DNA of 16,092 bases from JAVBNW01 sp031551255 (GTDB lineage: Bacteria; Bacillota; Clostridia; Christensenellales; UBA1750): contig JAVBNW010000018.1 of assembly GCA_031551255.1 (NCBI GenBank), forward strand, positions 1-16,092, in the 5' to 3' direction. The notes under the pieces are model-generated. The model ran no database searches. It saw only the letters and a list, made by a program, of their open reading frames with translations, and was not told where the DNA came from. Shown one piece after another: positions 7,048 through 12,678 of the stretch (its first letter is position 1; each line of letters begins with the position of its first letter). The translations under genes and the position numbers were made by a program.

Positions 7048-7878
7048 CTAGCTTTCGATCGGTATCCAAATCTCCACCTTGCAGTATTTTGTGGCCTCAT
7101 CCCATACAAGGTAGTTTTCTATCGTAGGCAAGTCGGCCTGCTTATACTCGCTCTGCGGCAAAAACTCGCCGTAAATCCTTCCCCATGTCGCTCCGAGCGC
7201 GTTTTCTTCTATCGAGCCCTCCGCGGTAAACATAAGCCATTGTGCCTTTGGGTAGGCATAGCGGTCCAGCCAGGCCGCGACATCCCCTTCGCAGGGAAAG
7301 CCCACCATATAATCGTTGCTGCCGTCCTCCCCAAAGCCGAAGCATAGCCCAAGTGAGGGCGCGCTTCCGGCGATGTTTTGCATCTTTTCCATGCTGCCGT
7401 CGCCCTTGACGATACCCCATGTGCCCCCGCCGTAGGGCGTGGTGTGCCGGATGCCCGCCACTTGAAACGCATCGCGCTCAATTACCTTATAGTCCATCTC
7501 ATGCACCCCCTTGATCGAAAGTGTGAAGTATAGCCTCGAAAAGAATTTCAGCTCCGTATCCGGCCGGCGCGCGGCGGCCGGAGCGATGCCGTGCAGCCGC
7601 TTAAAAGCCACGGCGAACGCATCGGGGGATTCGTAGCCGTATGTAAGCGCGAGGTCGACAATCCGGACATCGGTACTCCGGATATCGTACGCCGCGCAGG
7701 TGAGCCGTCGCCTGCGGATGTATTCGGATAAAGGGATTCCGGTAATCTGAATAAAAGACCGCTGAAATACCGGATACGGACAAGCCATGATCCGGGCGAT
7801 TTCCTGCGGAGCAACCTCCTCGCGCAGATGTGCTTCCACATAATCCATCGCCGCGTTCATCCTGTCGATCCAACTCAT
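7048..7878 (-). CDS. AraC-family transcriptional regulator with C-terminal GyrI-like effector-binding domain
   Basis: 276 residues. Residues 1-105 hold the two AraC helix-turn-helix units (DYVEAHLREEVAPQEIARIM, then VDLALTYGYESPDAFAVAFKRLHGIAP, the classic second-HTH signature). Residues 128-276 (MDYKVIERDAFQVAGIRHTT to the end VEIWIPIES) match the Rob/GyrI-like ligand-binding domain, which usually binds hydrophobic or cationic small molecules. This DNA-binding-first order is that of Rob and related multidrug regulators. AAGGAGG precedes the ATG and an extended -10 promoter lies 22 bases upstream. It has its own terminator and interrupts the normal spoVT-yabM neighbourhood, so it looks like an insertion into the cluster. 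Target genes are unknown. Confidence 0.92.
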   Translation of the reverse strand: MSWIDRMNAAMDYVEAHLREEVAPQEIARIMACPYPVFQRSFIQITGIPLSEYIRRRRLTCAAYDIRSTDVRIVDLALTYGYESPDAFAVAFKRLHGIAPAAARRPDTELKFFSRLYFTLSIKGVHEMDYKVIERDAFQVAGIRHTTPYGGGTWGIVKGDGSMEKMQNIAGSAPSLGLCFGFGEDGSNDYMVGFPCEGDVAAWLDRYAYPKAQWLMFTAEGSIEENALGATWGRIYGEFLPQSEYKQADLPTIENYLVWDEATKYCKVEIWIPIES

Positions 7879-7899
7879 CCAAGCCCCTCCTTTTGCCCT

Positions 7900-7908
7900 A
7901 TTATACCA
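7900..7908 (-). promoter_or_regulatory. Extended -10 promoter of the AraC-family gene
   Basis: TGGTATAAT on the minus strand is an extended -10 with a perfect TATAAT. No convincing -35 is found 16-18 bases upstream, as is common for extended -10 promoters. The leader to the ATG at 7878 would be about 15 bases and holds the ribosome site. Confidence 0.6.
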
Positions 7909-8002
7909 CCGCGGGTTGCAGTATGCCCGTCATTTCAACGACAAGTTTTAACGACTCTGCGCGCCGCTCGACAATGTTTCCGCTCGATCTGTAAATAAAT
8001 GA

Positions 8003-8040
8003 CGGATCCCTCGCCATGACGCGCCATGGCAAGGAATCCG
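8003..8040 (-). terminator. Long 16-bp hairpin downstream of spoVT
   Basis: 8040-8025 pairs with 8018-8003 along 16 bases on the minus strand, with two G-T wobbles only there, around a 6-base loop. TCATTTATTT follows on the minus strand, an imperfect T-tract. The wobbles keep the stem intact in minus-strand RNA (they would be A-C mismatches in plus-strand RNA), which supports function in the minus direction as spoVT terminator or as the 3' end of a small RNA. A repeat-derived palindrome is an alternative. Confidence 0.6.
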
Positions 8041-8124
8041 CCGACGAAGCTGCATGCCGAGCAGCGCTTGTAAAGTATTATACACGGCCTTCAACTTACA
8101 GTAACCGGGGTGTGTTCGGTCGCG

Positions 8125-8682
8125 TTACGCCTCCATCTGCCGACCGACAAACCCTGCCGCCGTTTCGGCGACCTTGATCTCCGTATCCCCCATTACGACG
8201 CCCTGTTCGCGAGAGAGAAGGATGACCGCACCCACCGGATCGCTTTCCACGATGATGGGTGTGATGACCTGTGCAGTATAAATGTCGTTGTCCTCTTCTT
8301 CCTGCACGATGCTCAAAAACTTTCCGCCCTGCGCGCGGGATGATACATGCGTCTGCCTGGCTTTCATCAGCTGCTCAAGATCCGTAGAAATCGCCTTATC
8401 CCACAATTCTTTGCGCGGTGCGCCGGATGCGGAGATGATCATATCCTTATCGCAGATACAAGCGATGTGTCCAAGCGCCCTATAAAGCGATTCGGTATAT
8501 TCCCGGGCAAAGTTGGAAAGCTCGCCGATGGGAGAATACTTTTTGAGGATAACCTCGCCGTCTCGATCGGTAAAAATTTCTAGCGGATCGCCCTCTCGAA
8601 TTCTCAATGTGCGCCGTATCTCCTTGGGAATCACGACGCGCCCGAGTTCGTCGATCCTGCGGACAATTCCCGTTGCCTTCAA
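8125..8682 (-). CDS. spoVT: Stage V sporulation transcription factor SpoVT (AbrB domain plus GAF-like domain)
   Basis: 185 residues, near the 178 of B. subtilis SpoVT. Residues 1-50 are the swapped-hairpin AbrB DNA-binding domain (KATGIVRRIDELGRVVIPKE, then LRIREGDPLEIF); residues 55-185 are the GAF-like ligand/tetramer domain. SpoVT adjusts sigma-G-dependent gene expression in the forespore. I chose a TTG start at 8682: AAAGGAGG lies seven bases upstream, the protein then begins exactly at the conserved domain edge, and no ATG is near. A longer reading to 8754 would overlap the promoter and adds residues unlike the family. A sigma-G-type promoter at 8722-8750 fits forespore control. Confidence 0.95.
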   Translation of the reverse strand: MKATGIVRRIDELGRVVIPKEIRRTLRIREGDPLEIFTDRDGEVILKKYSPIGELSNFAREYTESLYRALGHIACICDKDMIISASGAPRKELWDKAISTDLEQLMKARQTHVSSRAQGGKFLSIVQEEEDNDIYTAQVITPIIVESDPVGAVILLSREQGVVMGDTEIKVAETAAGFVGRQMEA

Positions 8683-8721
8683 ATGAAGTCCTCCTTTAAG
8701 AAATGCAATCGTGTTCGCAGG

Positions 8722-8750
8722 TAGTATTGTCAGCCACGGGGCTTTTATGC
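8722..8750 (-). promoter_or_regulatory. Sigma-G/sigma-F-type (forespore) promoter of spoVT
   Basis: On the minus strand GCATA (8750-8746) fits the known forespore -35 pattern G-H-A-T-R in all five positions, and AATACTA (8728-8722) fits CATWHTA in six of seven, with a 17-base spacer. No TTGACA-like box pairs with it. The leader to the TTG start would be about 33 bases. Established: B. subtilis spoVT is sigma-G dependent. Confidence 0.6.
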
Positions 8751-8897
8751 ACACTTTACTCTCTCTGGAAAAGAAGCATCTCGTCGAATGCCTTTGCTAT
8801 GAAAAACCAATGCGCAAAATCCGATGCATCGCCAGCAAAGGGTGCATCAGGTATCGGCATTTTTAAAGCCGCAATACCGTACGAGGCGGAGTTTATA

Positions 8898-8906
8898 TGC
8901 TATACT
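8898..8906 (+). promoter_or_regulatory. Extended -10 promoter of the aldo/keto reductase-hydrolase operon
   Basis: TGCTATACT on the plus strand is an extended -10; no clear -35 stands 16-18 bases before it. The ATG at 8968 lies about 55 bases downstream of the expected start. Upstream, CCTTTGCT (8791-8798) and AGCAAAGG (8834-8841) form an 8-bp inverted repeat and TGCATC occurs twice (8825, 8843), possibly binding sites, but unproven. Confidence 0.55.
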
Positions 8907-8967
8907 GAAATATAGAAGATTTTCCTCTTTTCTCGATATGCACACAACAAAAGGAAGTGTTTCGTCG

Positions 8968-9978
8968 ATGAAATACCGAAAACTTGGCAAGGCAGGCCTT
9001 GCCGTAAGTGAAATCTGCCTGGGTACTGCGAATTTCGGCACGGGTAAATCCTCCGGCGTGGGCGATTGGGGCGTCGTTCCGGAAAAAGAGGCATACAAGA
9101 TTATGGACTTTGCGCTGGATAACGGCATCAACTTTTTCGATACCGCCAATGTCTATGGCGGGCTTGGCCATCGGGGGCTGACTGAGGAGATTCTCGGCCG
9201 CTGGTTTCGTCAGGGGGGCCAAAGGCGCGAACGCGTCGTACTCGGCACAAAAGTCGGCCGCGTTTTCGAGCAAAGCATCTTGGATGGCCCGAACAACATA
9301 GAAGGGCTTTCGATCTACAAAATACGCCGGCATATCGACGCTTCGCTCAAGCGTCTTCAGACCGATAAAGTAGAGCTTTTGCAGATGCACAAGCCCGACC
9401 TAAGCGTAGAGTGGGACGAGCTGTGGGAAGCATTCGAGGGCGTCGTGCGCACGGGAAAGGCGGATTATATCGGCTCGAGCAACTACGCCGCATGGGAAAT
9501 CGTCAGGGCGCAATATGAGGCAAAGGCGCGCGGCTTCATGGGGCTTGTCAACGAACAGCACCTATTTAACCCTCTGGTGCGCCAGCCCGAACACGAATTT
9601 TTGCCGATGGTCCGCAAAACCGGCATCGGCGTTACGCTGTTTAGCCCGCTGTTCCGCGGCCTGCTGGGCGTGGATACCGACGACATCGGCAAACGCCCCA
9701 TGAGCGCCGAGGCGCAAATCGCATTGGGCAAATATCGCCCTCAATTGGAAGCGTATACGAAACTGTGCCGCGAAATCGGCGAATCCCCCGCCAACGTTAC
9801 GCTCGCGTGGGAGCTTGCCCATTGCGAGATTACGTCGGTCATCGTCGCCCCGTGCAGCATCGAAGATTTACAGGAGATGCTGCGCTCGGTCGACATCGCG
9901 CTTAAGGGCGAGGTTATGGCGCGCATCGACGAGATCTTTCCGCCGATCCCCATCACAACGCCCTATACCGGGCGGTAA
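8968..9978 (+). CDS. NADP(H)-dependent aldo/keto reductase
   Basis: 336 residues, a TIM-barrel oxidoreductase that reduces aldehydes or ketones. The full catalytic tetrad is visible: Asp58 and Tyr63 in FFDTANVYGG, Lys95 in VLGTKVG, His141 in LLQMHKPD; IGSSNYAAWEI (about 171-181) and FSPLFRGLLG follow the family pattern, and VIVAPCSIEDLQEML near the C-terminus corresponds to the cofactor-phosphate contact region. It is closest to the YhdN/KCNAB-like subgroup. I start at ATG 8968, where the conserved MKYRKLGKAGL begins, with AAGGAAG about ten bases upstream; the open frame back to 8824 has no family match and contains the promoter. Substrate is unknown; the hydrolase gene nine bases downstream suggests sugar or lactone metabolism. 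Confidence 0.93.
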   Translation: MKYRKLGKAGLAVSEICLGTANFGTGKSSGVGDWGVVPEKEAYKIMDFALDNGINFFDTANVYGGLGHRGLTEEILGRWFRQGGQRRERVVLGTKVGRVFEQSILDGPNNIEGLSIYKIRRHIDASLKRLQTDKVELLQMHKPDLSVEWDELWEAFEGVVRTGKADYIGSSNYAAWEIVRAQYEAKARGFMGLVNEQHLFNPLVRQPEHEFLPMVRKTGIGVTLFSPLFRGLLGVDTDDIGKRPMSAEAQIALGKYRPQLEAYTKLCREIGESPANVTLAWELAHCEITSVIVAPCSIEDLQEMLRSVDIALKGEVMARIDEIFPPIPITTPYTGR

Positions 9979-9987
9979 GGAGAGCCT

Positions 9988-10887
9988 ATGGAAACAGAGA
10001 TTGTGCGCTTTTCATCAAAGGCAGAAAGCATTTTCTACGAATCGGCGCAGCTTGAGCAAATCGCCACCGGCTATGCATTTACCGAAGGGCCGGTATGGGA
10101 TGGCAAAGCGGAAGCGCTGTATTTTACGGACTTTAGCCACGACGCAATCCATCGCTGGGAAAGAGGCGGCGGCGCATCGCTATATACCGGCGACGCCCGC
10201 CGCTCGGTCGGCCTGACGCTTTCAAAGGACGGCAGAATCGTCGCCGCGCAAACGCGCGCGCATGCGATAGCCTATATCGACGAAACCTCAAGCGACGTCA
10301 TCGCCGATTCCATCGGGGGCAAGCGCCTCAACAGCCCCAACGATGTGTTGGCCGCGAAACAAGGCGATCTTTTTTTCACCGATCCCTACTCCAAGGCGAT
10401 GGGAGACGTGCGCGAGCTCGACTACAACGGCGTGTTTCGCATCGCCCCCGGCAAAGGCGAGCCCATGCTGCTGGATGGCGGCATGCTAAGGCCCAACGGG
10501 CTGGCTTTCTCGCCCGGCGAAGATATTTTGTATGTGGACGATACAGACGAGCAGAGCATCGTGGCCTTCGCCGTGCGCTCGGATAGGACGCTTTCAAAAA
10601 CGGGAACGTTCGCCGTGATGGATACCGCCTACGGCAAGGGAGCCGCCGACGGCATGAAGGTGGATATCGATGGCAACATCTACCTGACGGGGCCGGGCGG
10701 CATTTGGATATACGGCAGCGACGCCGCGCCTATCGCCATTTTGCTCATGCCCGAGCCCGCCGGCAACTTATGCTTCGGAATGAACGAAAACTCGACGCTG
10801 ATCATCACGGCGTCGAGCTCGGTCTACGCTAGCTCGGTCTACGCTATCGATTTGAAGATTCCGGGCATCGTGCCGCCGCGGAACTAA
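9988..10887 (+). CDS. SMP-30/gluconolactonase family hydrolase
   Basis: 299 residues, six-bladed beta-propeller metal-dependent hydrolase, usually opening sugar lactones. Expected metal and active-site residues are in place: Glu33 in FTEGPVWDG, Asn115/Asn118 in LNSPNDV, Asn170 in RPNGLAFSPGEDILYVDD, and Asp221 in ADGMKVDIDGNIY. No signal peptide, so cytoplasmic. AAGGAGAG sits five bases before the ATG and overlaps the end of the aldo/keto reductase gene, so both are one transcript. A 15-bp tandem duplication near the 3' end doubles SSVYA. No terminator is evident after the stop; it converges with the cupin gene 59 bases away. The exact lactone is not predictable. Confidence 0.92.
   Translation: METEIVRFSSKAESIFYESAQLEQIATGYAFTEGPVWDGKAEALYFTDFSHDAIHRWERGGGASLYTGDARRSVGLTLSKDGRIVAAQTRAHAIAYIDETSSDVIADSIGGKRLNSPNDVLAAKQGDLFFTDPYSKAMGDVRELDYNGVFRIAPGKGEPMLLDGGMLRPNGLAFSPGEDILYVDDTDEQSIVAFAVRSDRTLSKTGTFAVMDTAYGKGAADGMKVDIDGNIYLTGPGGIWIYGSDAAPIAILLMPEPAGNLCFGMNENSTLIITASSSVYASSVYAIDLKIPGIVPPRN
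10816..10845 (+). repeat. Perfect 15-bp tandem duplication inside the SMP-30 gene
   Basis: AGCTCGGTCTACGCT occurs twice in direct succession (10816-10830 and 10831-10845). In frame it repeats the pentapeptide SSVYA, so the reading frame is kept. Perfect identity suggests a recent slippage event. Confidence 0.95.
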
Positions 10888-10946
10888 CTCTTCTCTCCGT
10901 ATAAAGCAAAGCGCTCGATGCCGGATACGTTCCATGAGGGCATGTC

Positions 10947-11279
10947 CTAACCGATATCCACCATCAGCACCGTGCAAGGCTCGTCGCCGATTGCGCGGCC
11001 GGTATGACCTTTGCCTTCATCGGAAGTCATGCGCAGATCTCCGGGTTCACACAAAAGACGCGTTCCATCCGAAACGCAAATTTCCAGCTTGCCGGAAAGC
11101 ACGGCGATGATCAACTTTCCGCCCGCCGGGTGCCAAGTAAGAAATGTGCCGGGTGGGTGCACGTGAAACCTAAACGCCTTCGCGCCCGACCATGCGCATA
11201 ACGCGTCAAAGGTTTCCTGCGGGAGCGCCTCCAGGTGCGACTCGCCGTTTACGTCGGAATGTTGGCGGTAAATTCCCAT
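10947..11279 (-). CDS. Small single-domain cupin protein
   Basis: 110 residues. The core FRFHVHPPGTFLTWH (37-50) followed by GGKLIIAVLSGKLEICVSDG, LLCEPGDLRM and GHTGRAIGDEP fits a small beta-barrel cupin; His39, His41, His50 and His92 are candidate metal ligands. GGGGGAGG lies five bases before the ATG. Such cupins bind small ligands or metals, sometimes as isomerases or dioxygenases; no substrate can be given. The gene ends facing the SMP-30 gene. Its start codon is only 29 bases from the edge of the left palindromic element, so its promoter must lie inside that element or has been displaced. Confidence 0.85.
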   Translation of the reverse strand: MGIYRQHSDVNGESHLEALPQETFDALCAWSGAKAFRFHVHPPGTFLTWHPAGGKLIIAVLSGKLEICVSDGTRLLCEPGDLRMTSDEGKGHTGRAIGDEPCTVLMVDIG

Positions 11280-11308
11280 CTTATCCTCCCCCTTCGTCGG
11301 CTCTTTTT

Positions 11309-11470
11309 ATGGTCGTCGACCCCGAAAATCCGAGTGAAATGAGCGAGCAACTTTTCGCCTCCACGCGAAGACGGAGGGTAGCGTGATCGGCAGCTACGCA
11401 GACTGACGCTTGACGCCGCCATGCGGTAAAAGATCCGCTCGCCGTTCTGGTTTTGGGGTCGATTGACTAT
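11309..11470. repeat. MITE-like 162-bp palindromic element, left copy
   Basis: The ends are imperfect inverted repeats: outer ATGGTCGTCGACCCCGAAAA and, read on the other strand, inner ATAGTCAATCGACCCCAAAA. Internally it has GTAGC/GCTAC arms (11378-11382, 11393-11397) and a GACGCCGCCATGCGG block (11412-11426). An equally long copy in opposite orientation is at 12427-12588; they share long identical blocks in the half nearest the cargo, with more divergence in the outer half. No open reading frame of its own is credible. Together with the adjoining promoter DNA it fills the gene-free stretch 11280-11606. Confidence 0.8.
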
Positions 11471-11520
11471 ATGCATACACAGCACACGGTTTTCATAGGC
11501 AGCAGTAGTAGGAACGATCG

Positions 11521-11549
11521 TTGAGTAGGGTTGTTTTTTGTGGTAGAAT
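11521..11549 (+). promoter_or_regulatory. Promoter of the DUF362-family cargo gene
   Basis: TTGAGT (11521-11526) and TAGAAT (11544-11549) are 17 bases apart, and TGG before the -10 makes it an extended -10. It lies inside the AT-rich cargo, about 58 bases upstream of the chosen ATG, so the cassette carries its own expression signal. Confidence 0.6.
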
Positions 11550-11606
11550 AAATACGCGATAAGGGTTTAATGAATTTATACTAAACACGATAGGGTGCGA
11601 AAATTC

Positions 11607-12365
11607 ATGTTCTGTGTAAGCAATAGTAAACATAAATTATTCAATTGCATTGAGTCAATCGGCCTAAAACATGAAATAGTCAATAAAAAAGACGTTTTGA
11701 TAAAAATAAATTTATCAAGACCTTATACAAAAAATCTCCCTCGAACAGATATGACAATTCTAAAAGCTATTATAAGCTATACTTATGAAAGTGGCGGCAG
11801 TTGTGCAATAGCGGAGGGCGCAAGCGGGTTTTTAACAGAAAATCTTATTAATTCTGGTGCTGAAGATATATTAAAGCAATACAATGTAAGAGTTATTGAT
11901 ATTGATTCAGAAGATTCCGAAGAAGTATTATGCAATGGAGAAAAGCATTACATACCAAAATGTTTCAAAGAATATCCTGTAAGAATAGCTATTCCTGCAA
12001 CTTCAAAAAGAGAAGGTATGATTTATTCCAACAATATCAAATTATTTGTTGGAGCAGTTCCGCGAAAAATGTATCAGCTTGATAATGCGGATGCAAGTAG
12101 CGGCGTACCGCGCCCTAAAATTCATAAAAATTTACAATTATCAGTCGCTAACCTTTTTCTTGCGGTAAATAGTTATTCACCATTTGAATTTTACATTAAT
12201 GGTGGATTATCCTATAATGAAAACATAGGAGAATTCTGTATGAAAGAATTATTTATCGGAAATGACGCATTAGAGCTTGATTGCCATATATTTCAGAAAT
12301 ATTTCAATGGTTGTGAGTATCCAGAGTATTTAGATATACTTAAAAACGCAATGTCCAAGCAATAG
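11607..12365 (+). CDS. DUF362-family protein, AT-rich cassette gene
   Basis: 252 residues. The pattern matches DUF362 proteins: VLIKINLSRP (30-39), TDMTILKAIISYTYESGG (47-64), CAIAEGASG (66-74), an INSGAEDILKQYNVRVIDID block (81-100), a proposed 'P..K..G......KLFVGAVP' region (130-152), and a conserved C-terminal half. DUF362 members are of unclear biochemical role; some carry ferredoxin domains, but no Cys-rich cluster is present here. ATG 11607 is preferred because AGGGTG lies nine bases upstream; a GTG at 11595 overlaps that site. Codons are strongly A/T-ending (lines of 27-32% G+C), unlike all neighbours except the gene at the left edge, so horizontal origin is likely. It is the only gene in the inverted-repeat cassette, with no clear terminator before the right element. 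Confidence 0.85.
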   Translation: MFCVSNSKHKLFNCIESIGLKHEIVNKKDVLIKINLSRPYTKNLPRTDMTILKAIISYTYESGGSCAIAEGASGFLTENLINSGAEDILKQYNVRVIDIDSEDSEEVLCNGEKHYIPKCFKEYPVRIAIPATSKREGMIYSNNIKLFVGAVPRKMYQLDNADASSGVPRPKIHKNLQLSVANLFLAVNSYSPFEFYINGGLSYNENIGEFCMKELFIGNDALELDCHIFQKYFNGCEYPEYLDILKNAMSKQ

Positions 12366-12426
12366 CCACGACACGTATTATAAACAAACTGTTCGCTACA
12401 TTGCTTTTTCTCTCAACTGTATAGTT

Positions 12427-12588
12427 ATAGTCGTCCAACCCCAAAACCAGCGCAGACGAGCGGGTCTTTTCCCGCATGGCGGCGTCGAACTCCAGTCAGC
12501 GTAGCTGCCGGCTACGCCTCCTTCCGCCTCCTTGCCTTGCGAAAAAATCTCTCGCTCGTCTGCACCGCTTTTGAAGTTGGGCGACTAT
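12427..12588. repeat. MITE-like 162-bp palindromic element, right copy (inverted)
   Basis: It starts ATAGTCGTCCAACCCCAAAA and ends, on the other strand, ATAGTCGCCCAACTTCAAAA; GCAGACGAGCG follows soon after in both arms, so the terminal inverted repeats extend to about 40 imperfect bases. GCGTAGC/GCTACGC (12499-12517) forms a central hairpin. It is the reverse complement of the copy at 11309-11470, with the same length. It fills most of the gene-free stretch 12366-12678, together with the terminator at 12639. Confidence 0.82.
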
Positions 12589-12638
12589 ATCACCATTTGG
12601 GCGCAAAGCACTGCCCGTGGCGTTTCCACAAAACATAC

Positions 12639-12668
12639 AGCCCCCGCCATACTATTACGGCGGGGGCT
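12639..12668 (-). terminator. Intrinsic terminator of the PRC-barrel gene
   Basis: AGCCCCCGCC and GGCGGGGGCT form a perfect 10-bp GC-rich stem with a 10-base loop, 10 bases after the stop codon. On the minus strand it is followed by GTATGTTTTG, a moderate T-tract. Confidence 0.85.
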
Positions 12669-12678
12669 AACGCTTATC

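Larger units (their letters stand above)
11309..12588. mobile_element. Composite cassette: two inverted 162-bp elements bracketing an AT-rich single-gene cargo
   Basis: The two 162-bp elements lie in inverted orientation and enclose 11471-12426, AT-rich DNA holding one DUF362-family gene and its promoter. Base composition changes abruptly at both inner edges. There is no transposase, so movement would need one supplied in trans. TATAGTC or TATGGTC at all four ends would fit a TA target duplication, as in IS630/Tc1-mariner elements. Two independent insertions flanking older foreign DNA is the alternative. Confidence 0.55.

Noticed and set aside
8683..8754. N-terminal extension of SpoVT to 8754
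   Set aside because: AAAGGAGG and the forespore promoter lie inside it and the extra residues do not fit the family; the TTG at 8682 is the better start.
8824..8967. N-terminal extension of the aldo/keto reductase to 8824
   Set aside because: Contains the extended -10 promoter and 48 residues with no match to the family; the conserved domain starts at 8968.
11309..12588. CRISPR array or tandem repeat array
   Set aside because: Only two copies, inverted rather than direct, 956 bases apart with a gene between them.
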